64,000 nucleotides of DNA from Bradysia coprophila (lineage: Eukaryota; Arthropoda; Insecta; Diptera; Sciaridae), in NCBI RefSeq assembly GCF_014529535.1, contig NW_023503370.1:372001-436000 (forward strand), given 5' to 3'. The position numbers and the translations under genes were made by a program. The notes under the pieces were generated by a model. That model searched no databases, was not told the DNA's origin, and saw only the letters and a program-made list of their open reading frames with translations. The number at the start of each line of letters is the position of its first letter. Within the stretch, counting starts at the first letter, position 1. Positions 51,864-62,223 of this stretch are shown here, piece by piece.

Positions 51864-54460
51864 TTTGCCTGAATTGTTTCAATGGTAATGTAACAGTTTC
51901 TCACTAATTTACTGACGATTAAACCACTTTTATAAATGAAAAATTAATTTTCTGCAAAGAAATGAAACTTTGGTGATTTGGCTGATTTTGTACGGAATGA
52001 ATGGGGTTTTTTTTTCGACGAAATCGTGTATCACAATTTTACTTACTGGGTTCGCGTAAATGTCATTGCAGACACGTCAGTCGACTAGCGCGCGCGAATC
52101 AATATGAAAAATGATTAATTTTTTAAAAGGAATAGTAGATTATAGGCCTTTGTTTAGAAATTCTATTTTAGCAAGCAGAAATATTTTTGGAAAGCATTTG
52201 AAAGTTTTGAAATTAATTCATCGTCTCTTTTAGTGATATTGATAGATTTTAACAGATGAAGCAATTGATTTCTGCCAAAGCAGCTCTTTAGCAACCTCAT
52301 ACATCAGCTGCTTTGCTTGATTAATATATAACGCTGAGTTTTCGACTGCTTAAAGAATCTAATACTTCACCTGTTTGACGAACACTCGAACTGAAAAAAA
52401 TATCAATAACTCTAGAATAGTCATTTACGTCACAGGGACTGAAGTCCGAAAGTACTTCTCCGTGTGACGTATCGAGTTTTGTGGGCCTACAGAGCATCCC
52501 TTTCTCTAAGAACTGATTTAGAACTTGGAAAATAAATTAAATTTCATTTTTTGAGATAAATAGAAGAAGTAATAGTCCAAAAATCCGCTTCCACACTTAA
52601 TTCCGATATAGTTACTGTACAAAATTTGTATTCCCATTCGATTCTCTTGTCAATCTCATAAGTTCTGAGCTTGACAAGAGAATCGAACAAATCGTATGCA
52701 TTGACATTGTGATGTAAACAAGAAATAAAACGGCTGTGATATAAGAATCCGATATTTGTTTTGACGAAAATTCGTTTTAGAATTTAATAGTTTTAGTTTT
52801 AAGGTATGTCCACACTGTGATTCTAAGTGAAGTTATTGCTTTGACCAATATGTTACGTTTTTTCTATGTACCCATTGAAAATGCCAGCGATACGCGGGCG
52901 AAATATTTGGTGAAAATATACACGAAAAACACTGAGCTCACAAGTATCAATCATAAATTCGTATGCACGTTTTAACTTCGATACTGACGATGATCATAAA
53001 AGAACCGTCATGTCTTTAATAGAACCACATTACTAGAACAATGGTTGGTTGGTAATTTGTTACATATGATTTTTTCTGCTGGAATCTCTTATTTACAGTC
53101 CAAATTATAGCTTATAGCGAAAAATAAAAAAATAATGTGAGCACCTCGCCAATGAGGGCCGAAAAACCACATTTTCGGGATTTCGTGAACTCCGTTTACT
53201 GAATGTCGATACGAATGCGACCCGAAAACATCGACATTCTCGAATGCGATAAGAAAGAGTATGCACCTGTGTCCAAAAGCTTATTTTGACGAGTTGGTGA
53301 TTGTGATCCTTAGCCGAAGACGCGGATGATAATCCAACTCGTCAAAATAAACATTTGGACATAAGTGCATATCACCTGATGCATAATGTTAGTCATACCA
53401 CACAGACCCATATAAAATATCTTACGTAATTGCTTGTTATTTTTTTTGGCTTATATGATTCCTCCACTCGCCTTCGGCTCGTTCCACAAAGAAAACACAT
53501 GCCAAAGCAAGTAACCTATGCAAGAACGTAATATACTATTATGAAACTTTGGACTTTAAACAAAAGATTTAGCAGATCTAATGACTATATCGCGATACGC
53601 TAACTTAATCTAAGAGAATCCTCGAGAAAATCTATCCACGTATCATTCAAATGCGAGGGTATCAAATTTAATTCTAAGAATCTCTAAGTTCTCCATACAA
53701 TCGATTTTAAATACCCGAAACAAGGTTCTTTCATTGCTCTATACTCATAACGGTTGTTGTTTTTCTTTTACAAAACAAATCTAGCGATTGTGAAATACCT
53801 AAGACGTAGGAAGTTATAACATAAACACCATTCCAATGTTATACACACGATGATATACTCAGTTTTCTGTAGAAGAAATTTTCGATTTTTGTGAATTTGA
53901 TTTTTGTGAATTTTACCTCCTGCAACATAATCGGAAAAGCATATTTCACCGAAAGAGTCAACGAGTCCGTTAGGTGTGTTTAAAACAATGTTTGTTTTAA
54001 AGAAACATTTGTAATTCCATTATATCTACTTGCTGGGGTGTGACGTCCACGCAAACATCTGGAATTGCATAACATCCAATAAACAAAACGAAATTATTCA
54101 TTGAACATGAACATCAATAAAAATCAATTCTCCTATTTAATAGCATCAAATCAACAAACATTCAAATTCTTAAACTGATTAGATTAGATAGATGAGGTAG
54201 AGTAAAGAAAATTAGTTCCAATTTCATGGCACAAAAATCTCATTCGCATAAGTATTTCAGTAATGTATGTAATCACACGACATAATACCTCAGTCACAAT
54301 GGGTGTGTGAGAGTATAACAACTAGCGGGTATATTTTATGTATAGGTTTGAGAAGTTGATGAAATGCTTATACAGCGCCTTGCTAAATGTTCACCTTACA
54401 TGAAATCGTGTATAATGTGTGTAGTCTCACGAAAATGTTTATTGGCAAGGAACGATACAA
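51864..54460. other. Gene-poor region upstream of lqfR
   Basis: It holds the probable lqfR promoter and 5' UTR just above 51863 (no clear motif). Two hairpins follow: one at about 52637-52690 (cgattctcttgtca / tgacaagagaatcg) and one at 53261-53370 with about 37-bp arms (atgcacctgtgtccaaaagc ... pairing with tttggacataagtgcat). Nothing else was recognised. Confidence 0.45.
53261..53370. repeat. Inverted repeat with about 37-bp arms
   Basis: Arms 53261-53297 and 53334-53370 pair (ttattttgacgagttgg / ccaactcgtcaaaataa in the inner half) around a 36-bp spacer. The size fits a short MITE. Confidence 0.5.
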
Positions 54461-54533
54461 GCCCGGCTAGCTCAGTCGGTAGAGCATGAGACTCTTAATC
54501 TCAGGGTCGTGGGTTCGAGCCCCACGTTGGGCG
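54461..54533 (+). tRNA. tRNA-Lys (anticodon CTT)
   Basis: This is a 73-nt cloverleaf: acceptor GCCCGGC/GTTGGGC (with a G-T pair), D arm GCTC...GAGC, anticodon stem TGAGA/TCTCA with loop CTCTTAA (anticodon CTT), and T arm GTGGG-TTCGAGC-CCCAC. A and B boxes are intact. A run of nine T (54539-54547) follows as a Pol III terminator. No intron. Confidence 0.96.
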
Positions 54534-54538
54534 AAATC

Positions 54539-54547
54539 TTTTTTTTT
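54539..54547 (+). terminator. Pol III T-run terminator of tRNA-Lys
   Basis: Nine consecutive T begin six bases after the mature tRNA end, as expected for RNA polymerase III termination. Confidence 0.75.
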
Positions 54548-54777
54548 ATTTGATTTTTTTTTTCTGAGTTTATTCGAAAATTTTGTTCTGTTTGGATGCA
54601 TCTACAACATATATATTAATTGACTGATATCCATGACTAAATATTTTCAATGACGTAGTAAGTAGTAGTACTATGTCATTGAAGGTTTTTGTTAATAAAT
54701 TCCAAACTCCAATTTTAGAGACTGAGTCGAATGAATTTTTTTTTTTAAACTTTTATGTTGTGCAAATAAAAAAAAAA

Positions 54778-54851
54778 CGTACGCGGTTGGGATCGAACCA
54801 ACGACACCATGTTTTGTAGTACCATGCTCATACCGCATGAGCTAATGGGAC
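54778..54851 (-). pseudogene. tRNA-like sequence, degenerate (tRNA pseudogene or SINE head)
   Basis: On the minus strand an A-box-like segment (TAGCTCATGCGGTATGAGC) and a perfect T arm (GTTGG-TTCGATC-CCAAC, B box) are correctly spaced. The acceptor strands (GTCCCAT and CGCGTAC) pair poorly, and the anticodon stem (TGGTA / ACATG) does not pair. A T-rich run follows (minus direction). It may be a decayed tRNA or the tRNA-derived head of a SINE; I would not assign an amino acid. Confidence 0.5.
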
Positions 54852-55393
54852 ATAAGGTTTATTTACGTTGTACGCCATTCATGAATTTAAAACCAGACTC
54901 TTATCTTCTTTAATCAGTTGTTGCTGTTCAAGGACTTTTTTTGTGTTACATAAGGGTGAATGTTTATAGCAGAAAACTTACTTTATATATGTGCACACAA
55001 GAATACTGTGACGTAAATATATTCGAGCATACATCGGCTGAATAAATCTGAATGTAGTGACAGAAAATTATATTTCTGAATAAATTCTGCTTTCAATTGT
55101 ACAATGCTAATACTTGTTGATATTATTTTATTTAAAAAAATGTCCTAAACACCCTCCGTCATGCGCTCTAGTGACTATATGTGTGCGCATTATACACAGA
55201 AATCTATGCATTGTGGAACATCGTCTATTACAAGTCATATTTCTCTAGCCTAAGGAGGTCAACATATTTTTGTTGATCGTACCATTCGGTAGTGAAAGTC
55301 GAATCACCTAAAATATGAGAAGAGTAAAAATGAAAGGAACAGGTAATCGTCTGTGTGATGACAAATGTTTCACTTTCCGATTTTAATTCAACC

Positions 55394-55481
55394 GGTTCTA
55401 TGGTGTAATGGTTAGCACTCTGGACTTTGAATCCACAGATGAAGCAATCCAGCGATCCGAGTTCAAATCTCGGTAGAACCT
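55394..55481 (+). tRNA. tRNA-Gln (anticodon TTG) with a 16-nt intron
   Basis: Without the insertion the gene is a standard 72-nt tRNA-Gln: acceptor GGTTCTA/TAGAACC, D arm GTGT...GCAC, anticodon stem CTGGA/TCCAG, loop CTTTGAA, T arm CCGAG-TTCAAAT-CTCGG. The sequence atccacagatgaagca interrupts it after the base 3' of the anticodon, the canonical 37/38 tRNA intron site; the exact edge is ambiguous by one base. Seven T follow (55485-55491). A second copy with a different 16-nt insertion lies 497 bp downstream (start to start). Confidence 0.88.
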
Positions 55482-55484
55482 CAA

Positions 55485-55491
55485 TTTTTTT
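55485..55491 (+). terminator. Pol III T-run terminator of the first tRNA-Gln
   Basis: Seven consecutive T begin four bases after the tRNA end. Confidence 0.65.
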
Positions 55492-55890
55492 CTCGTAGTT
55501 TTTGAATTATTTGATACATTTGACATATTGCATTCAAGAATAACAGAGTCGAACAGTTAATTTTAGCAATGTTGAGTGTCTTTGATGTTGTTTATCTGAC
55601 TCGATAATTTTTATTGCACTTTAATTATGTGATTGTAATTTTGCCTGCTTCATTAAATACTCAAGGCGTAATCTCGATTTGATTTTTATTTTCATGTGCT
55701 TTCTCAATTAATCCGTTACGTTCCGGATCTATAATTTTTCGATGACATAGGCTTTGTGATGGGAATATTGCTAGGATCATCAAAAAAATATCTCAGTTGA
55801 TATAGTAGCTAGTTATCTAGTCGGATTCATATTGTCGATCGACTTTTCTACATGACCACAAATGTTTAACTTATCAATTTAAATTCAACC

Positions 55891-55978
55891 GGTTCTATGG
55901 TGTAATGGTTAGCACTCTGGACTTTGAATGAAGTAATGAAGCGATCCAGCGATCCGAGTTCAAATCTCGGTAGAACCT
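55891..55978 (+). tRNA. tRNA-Gln (anticodon TTG), second copy, with a 16-nt intron
   Basis: The exon sequence is identical to the copy at 55394-55481. The insertion at the same site is atgaagtaatgaagcg, the same length but different in its first half; the last part (atgaagc) is conserved. The upstream flank (aattcaacc) is also shared, so the pair arose by local duplication. A seven-T run (55983-55989) terminates it. Confidence 0.88.
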
Positions 55979-55982
55979 CATA

Positions 55983-55989
55983 TTTTTTT
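55983..55989 (+). terminator. Pol III T-run terminator of the second tRNA-Gln
   Basis: Seven consecutive T begin five bases after the tRNA end. Confidence 0.65.
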
Positions 55990-57213
55990 CGAGGCTGATT
56001 GTTAGAAAGTGAGAGCATCAACAACGGTAACACAAAAACGATATACGGATATCACTGCCAGGGTAAAATAGTGACACAGTAATATTTGAGACAGGATTTT
56101 TCGAGTCGAACGAGTGCAACTCCTAGTGGTTGTTTTAACCTTGCAACGAGAAAGTGCAACGGATGTGCTGTCTTCAACATCACAATGTACAGCTAGCTGA
56201 AGAGAGAAGAGGCAACAAAAGATGGTCGAATAAAAATAATCATCAGTAAACGCCAATTTTGACAGACTACATTGTATTTAACTGAATCAAAACAACAAAT
56301 CTGTCACAGCGTTTATTAAACAAAACGTGAACTTCGAAGTTTTCTTCGTTTACTAAAGAATTGAAAGACGATCCACCTTCGCAACTTCATTTTATGAGAT
56401 AAGTCGAGAAAATAAAACATAGTTGCAGAAAAGTTATTGTTGACACACGATCCAGTGTAGTTGCTCGCCAAACCATGAAAACACTGAATATCACGCGTCA
56501 AAAGTTATCGGAAACCACACTTTTTAGTTCTCTCCAAGGGCCCTCTCAATAGTACAAACTGACAAATTAAAATGAAAAATCATATATTTGAATGTGTGTG
56601 TGACAGCTCCGTGTACAGACAGTACACGGGACTCTTAATGTCAAAAGTAAAGGGACTGATAATGTCAAAAGCAAAGCAAAGTTGACGTTTTCGTGTTAGT
56701 GGTGTGTGTGATATAATTTTTCTCTCTCAGCAGACCTTGCAAACAGGTCTAGGGATCCAGGCGATGTTTTCCTTAATGGTGGAGTTTGTTTATGTTATTC
56801 GTCAATGAGAGAAATTTGATACGAAGGCGAAGTTTACTCTCCGTATCAACGAGTAGTGTGATGCACATCGAACGATCAACTCGTTCGGCTTTATATAGCG
56901 TATTTTCATCAAAAAATCATGCTCGGAAACACTGACATAGTTACTCTGCCCGAGTAGCATCTGATTTGTGGCGATACCGAATTGAGTGAATCAGTTGCTT
57001 CACACTTCTGTGTTTTAGTAGAATTGCGGCATCAATTATCTAGTAGCCTTATTTTTGAAAATAAAATTATACGATTTACGTCAGTGTTCATTTGATCTTA
57101 TTTTCGTACAGTGCATTAAGTTAGGTCTCTAATTTGACGTTTCAAAAATGAACCGCTGCTGCCTGGTTTATTTTACTCTGCCGTTCTTAAATTATTTCTA
57201 ATCTCAAAAAGAC

Positions 57214-57399
57214 CAAGGCTGTATACTTTGGGGAGGTCACGCAGATCGCCATTTTATTAGATACGCGGGAACACACCTTTTCCGTACAAACAAATTCACC
57301 AAAATTGAATTTGTATGGCGTGGTGAATTTTTTGTATGAAACGTGGTGTGTAACCCGCGTATCTGAATCTGCGTGACCTCCCCAAAGTATACAGCCTTG
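57214..57399. mobile_element. hAT-type MITE with perfect 8-bp target duplication
   Basis: This is a 186-bp element with about 33-bp inverted termini, CAAGGCTGTATACTTTGGGG at the left and its complement at the right (ending 57399). It is flanked by AAAAAGAC on both sides (57206-57213 and 57400-57407). Inside the termini a second inverted pair (ATACGCGGG / CCCGCGTAT) continues the fold. The 8-bp duplication places it with hAT elements. The perfect duplication suggests a recent insertion. Confidence 0.75.
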
Positions 57400-58329
57400 A
57401 AAAAGACTTCGTTCAAAGGTAACTTTTTGAAAGTTTTTTGTTATGAATTTTGACTGTAAAATGAAGAGAGGAGGACGTGGAGCACAGAAATAGACATTGT
57501 GCACTTTTCCTTCAACGATGTATGTTAGTTTTGGCTCTGACTTATAATATACTGGGAACTCAGCCAGAATCCTAGGGAAGGGCAATATAATTTTCATTTT
57601 CCAAAACAATTCATTGAGATGTTCAATGTACACAAATTATTATTTTAGCAAAGAAAATGTCTCAATTATTTCACTAACACTATTATCTACACTACATGTA
57701 CAATCAACGCCCCATGCAGGCAGATGCGTACCTATATTACAGATACAACACTCGGACAGTGTGTCATACATTGACTTACACTGATAAAAACAAAAATTGA
57801 AATCTTCATACATTATCTGTCACTTTCAGATACTTGTCATGTCACTTTTTTTTGGTGTTTGTGCATGGTGAATGGTTGAATTTTTGACAGACGTCAAGCG
57901 TATGACCAGTATTATTATCGGGCCTATTAATTCCATCGATCAAAGTATTTTTAGTCGGTTGATTTCAAATCTCGTACCTCATTAGGAAAGAGAAGGTTGA
58001 GCATGAGCACTTTTGTCCTACTAAAAAAAACTACTCCTCAAAAGATCGCCATAAAAAAGATCTTTTTTTGGAAATTTGAATTCAAGAAAATTTTGAAAAT
58101 TCATAAAATTTCAAAAAAAAAAATCCGAATTTTTCGGAGTTTTAAAGGAGTTTCTGCAGAATTTTCAGAATTTTTTAGAATTAAAATCACTAACAACAGT
58201 TATTTATCGATCACGATAGGTATGATGGTATTTTCTCGAACTAGATATCGATTATAACTATCTTTGCAACAAGTGGGAGAAAAATTTCCGAAACCAAAAA
58301 CAGTCGAGAAGAAAATCTCGTGCAAAAAG

Positions 58330-59013
58330 GTAAAGTACAATAGCTTTTTCGAAAGAAGATTTTGGGCTAATTCTGCAACATTTTAGTGGTTTCCAATCAA
58401 AAATAAGACATTATACGAAGAAAATTGGTTGGTCGTTCAGGTCTAATAACAAAGATTATATCAGAATGAAATACAAACTCATTTTCCGACCTTTATTCAC
58501 CACTTAAATTGTGTAAAATAACTAAACATATTTTTTGAGACAGAATATAAGTCATCTGTTATCGACAATGACAGTAATAATAAACGACAAGCTCTGACTA
58601 AAGATTTCTTATATCTGAAATCAATCTATGAAAATCTTCGATCAAATGAAGTAATAGATCAGATAGTAAAACTGTTAGTATGCTTGCCGTCTGTGACAGG
58701 TTAAAATTCGCAACGACTTAGTTCACTTTGCTTCATAAAAGATGTTTGTTGGTAGTCATGAATATCATTGGTATCGCTGTAAAGCTTGGGCCTCAGGCTA
58801 AACAGCAACTATATTTTTGTGATCAAACAGTCTTCAAAGTCTCCTGCAGGTCCAAAAAAACAAAAAATCGATCAAATTAAAAAATTTCCCAACAAAATAT
58901 TTTCTTGTTATGTTATTCGTACTCGTGGTACCGCCCTCAACATAAACCACTAAAAACATTTCTTGTACACGAGAGGTCAAAAAAAATAAAAAATTAAGCT
59001 CACTGGGAGGTCT
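58330..59013. mobile_element. Composite remnant: palindromic-element arm plus truncated piggyBac-like MITE
   Basis: 58370-58550 and 58725-59013 match the right half of the 34985-36082 element (shared words include ggtatcgctgtaaagc, cctcaggctaaacag and atattttcttgttatgttatt), ending near aagctcac. The middle, about 58550-58705, matches the piggyBac-like MITE at 36206-36417 (tgttatcgacaa, cttcgatcaaatgaagtaat, gtctgtgacaggttaa). Its left end is missing and it replaces part of the first family. Confidence 0.55.
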
Positions 59014-59118
59014 CTTTCGAGTTCAGAAACAGATTTTAAAAAAAAATCATTAAATTTGGATAAAAATGTTTCTTTGGGCATATTGCAAAGTCAAAAATTG
59101 GTTCTCCCTGCATGCTTA

Positions 59119-59332
59119 TCAGCTGGCTACACACATCGCTCTCATGTTCACTTCCTGAGCAATGTACGAAACCTTTTCCAATAAAACCTTGAATTCGTCA
59201 ATACATTTGTAACAACGAACGGCAAAAGCAAATCCTCGATTCGGAATTTGAATGTACACAAAATTGATAGTTCCAATTGCACCGGTCGACCAATTAATGA
59301 AATCAACATCCAATAATCTATTCTAAACAAAT
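59119..59332 (-). CDS. Candidate terminal exon of an unidentified protein
   Basis: On the minus strand a tttgtttag acceptor at about 59325 is followed by an open frame of about 68 codons to a stop at 59119. It reads NRLLDVDFINWSTGAIGTIN then FVYIQIPNRGFAFAVRCYKC, IDEFKVLLEKVSYIAQEVNM and RAMCVAS. The amphipathic pattern and balanced composition look like real protein, unlike the neighbouring chance frames. I do not recognise the family, and no upstream exon was found. It could be a gene end or a transposon relic beside the repeat at 58330-59013. Confidence 0.3.
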
Positions 59333-59599
59333 ATATATTTTTCAATTTTTATATACTCATAAAGAAGAGTAAAAGTACAAATATTGGCTTTGCTAAAAAT
59401 ATTTAGTCTCTAAAATTGATTCACGCAAAATATAATTTGATTTTATGGCACACATTTAAAATAAAAAAAATCTTTTCTTTTGTCTTATAAAAAAATTAAA
59501 ATAAAAAATTTTAAACGTAATTTTTAAATGCATCCTTTTTTGATCATCTTTGTCGAATTTAGTCGAGAGTTTTATTTTTAGTTGGTTTTGTTTCCTTTA

Positions 59600-59766
59600 G
59601 GGGCCGTTCATAAATTACGTAACGCAAAAATCAACATTTTTCAGACCCCCCCCCGGGTCTGTAACGCTAAAAGGGTCAAGTTTGACCCAATTTTGTTAGA
59701 ACCGTAACGCTTGCCTCATACCCCCCCCCTCCCCCCTCTTGCGTTACGTAATTTATGAACGGCCCC
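59600..59766. mobile_element. PIF/Harbinger-like MITE with TTA target duplication
   Basis: This is a 167-bp element with near-perfect inverted termini, GGGGCCGTTCATAAATTACG at the left and CGTAATTTATGAACGGCCCC at the right. It is flanked by TTA (59597-59599 and 59767-59769). C-tracts lie just inside both ends (59646-59654 and about 59720-59737). It is related to the element at 27239-27383. Confidence 0.7.
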
Positions 59767-60795
59767 TTATTTAATCTAAAAATTTTTTTTAGCCAAAATG
59801 AAATGTGTACTGGTTGGAAAGAATATAAAAAAGTTAATTGTCCACAGAAAGAACTGTGAATAAATTAGATTACAAATTTGTTACAAAAACAAAAACTGGT
59901 TGATACAAAACATTATTATTTACCGAACACCGAAAGCTTAAAAAACCTTTACAATGAAAACATTTTATTATTATCAAGCATTTCAAAAAAGTTTTTAAAA
60001 ATTAATTTTAGTTTTTTTGTTTTTTTCATTTTTTTAAATATAATTTATTTTTTAAATTTTCACGAACACATTGCTTTTTTTTTACTCACATTACTAATTT
60101 AATTTAATGTTTGATTTTGGGTGGGTTAGTTTGATTTTTTTTTAAAATTAATTGTAAATTTTTTAATGTTAAAAATATTTTAAATTTTAACATTTTCCCC
60201 TTTCGTTTAAAAAATATTTCATTCCCTCTTTTTTTGTTCATTAAACTCATTGTATATAATGGAAGTTATATTTATTATATTTTCATGTTTTAGTAATTAT
60301 ATCAGTATTTTCTTTTATTCATTCATATATTGTTTTCGATTAAAATATCTTTGGTAAAAGTTGTTTCAATATTCAAATAAAAAAAGAAGAGACAAATAAA
60401 ATCATATAAAAATAGTTTAAGTCAGATCATTTGTGACGGAAAAAGAATTCTTGTTGGTTCTTTTATACGTTAGATTCTATTTCATTTTCATTTTAAGAAG
60501 CCATTCATTAGTGTTGTGTATATCGAATATTACAAATTTCTTTTCATTTTACTTTACTTTTGTCATAGTTTCCTTTTTATATTGCGTTCGATTAATCGTA
60601 ATTTTCCTTTTAATTATTACATTTTCTTACTTCGAGAATAAAAATCTTTTTGTGATTGACAACTACAATATGACAAATTGTGATGTGAGGAGCAATGGAG
60701 ATAAGTGTGATTGTTAGGGCGAAAACTTTTAGGAAGTCATTTACCTAAAATTTTCTTTTTTCTTAGATTTTCCCATACATCCTGTAAATATTTTT

Positions 60796-61041
60796 CATAT
60801 GCAGAATGAGCACCAGCTGAATATCACCAGCTGGATCTGCTAACACGCACTTATTGTATGATAAACAATCAAAACACATGCTTAACAATGTGTTTACTAC
60901 ATTCATACGTATTATGTGCGCGTAGATGACGTTAACGTAGAAATGCACTGTGTGTAGGTTGTCTTTGAATTGTATACAATACAAAGTGTTTTTGTTTGTA
61001 CACCAGCTGGTGATATTCAACTGGTGCTCATTCTGCATATG
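60796..61041. mobile_element. MITE with about 40-bp terminal inverted repeats
   Basis: The left end catatgcagaatgagcaccag and the right end ctggtgctcattctgcatatg are exact complements. Pairing continues through gatattcaccagctgg-like sequence for about 40 bp. Length 246 bp; no coding capacity, and no target duplication resolved. Confidence 0.6.
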
Positions 61042-61909
61042 AGAAACTTTTAGCAATTGTATTTTCCTTAATTTTACCTAAAATATTTTTAGAAAAATCA
61101 GGAAAAATGTAGAAAATTAGAGAAAAGGTTTCCCAAAAAATAGTCGTTACGTTTGTCTGATTTCGTTCGAAGAATCAGAAAAATGCAAATTTCCTTCGAG
61201 TCCACATTTCAAATTTTTATGTCATTGTGTCTTCACACTAGTATCGAAATGAATATCATTTGCATTGATTGTGTCTCCATTTTTATTTTTATTATTTTGA
61301 CGTTTGTTTATTGTAGTTTTCAACTGCAAAAAGTGTAGTGTGTGTACCTTCGTTGGATAAACAGATTCAGTTTGTGCAACTCAGTGCATAATATACTATT
61401 TCAACTATGATGTTCTGTTTATGATTTAAACATGATCGGAATTATTAATTACGCGAAAATTTTTATTGAAATTCACAACAGGTACGAATTGATTGTTTAG
61501 AGTTCATAGCGAATTATTTTATAATTAAAATGACGACAATAATACTTGAAGTTCATTAAACTTCTTCCACTTCTTTACTTTTTTTCTTTTTGGTTTTTCA
61601 TCGGATACAAACGTTTTATTGAATTAATTTCTTTGCTTTTTTACGTTACTATCACTTTATATCGAAATGCGCGTTTGATTAATTTGGCAAAAAATGTTTT
61701 GCTTGTTGAATTTGATGATGAAAATCTTATGCAAATGAAAATGGTTTATTGGAGTACGATAATGGACTGATATTTTGGCTTTAACTTCTTAAAAAAAGGT
61801 TACATCTTACTGACAGACTGTGCGTGTTTTTTAAGCTCATAGGGTAATGTAAATCTGTCGATTCAGGTGGTATAAATTTGGCTTTAAAACGTTCAGAAAA
61901 AATAAGGCT

Positions 61910-62223
61910 CGGAACAGGTCACGTCTATCTGAAACCTGAAGCTCAGATTATCTGAATCTGATTAGAGCTGAACCTGAACTGAAAAATTTTACCTGACCTG
62001 AAGTTATCTGAAATCTTAAAATTAGTAAACGTTCAGGTAAATCATGTCAGATTTAAGGTATACCTGAAAAAGTCCCAGATACACCTGAAATCTGACCTTA
62101 TTTACCTGAACTTTTACTTATTTTAAGATTTTAGGTAAATTATGGTCAGGTGAGTGTAGATTGAAATATTCTCAGGTCGACCCACAATTTAGGTTCATAT
62201 CAAGGGATACCTGATCTGTTCCG
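61910..62223. mobile_element. MITE-like element packed with ACCTGA/ATCTGA words
   Basis: The ends CGGAACAGGTCA (61910-61921) and TGATCTGTTCCG (62212-62223) are inverted with one mismatch. The interior contains many copies of ACCTGA/TCAGGT and ATCTGA in both orientations, together with longer inverted segments (cttaaaatta / attttaagat; gttcaggtaaat / atttacctgaac). Non-coding. Confidence 0.5.

Larger units (their letters stand above)
55990..59118. other. Gene-poor, transposon-rich region
   Basis: No host exon was supported. It contains a hAT-type MITE (57214-57399) and a composite of two repeat families (58330-59013). The open frames at 56002-56256 and 57187-57633 have no domain, and the second overlaps the MITE. 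Confidence 0.45.
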
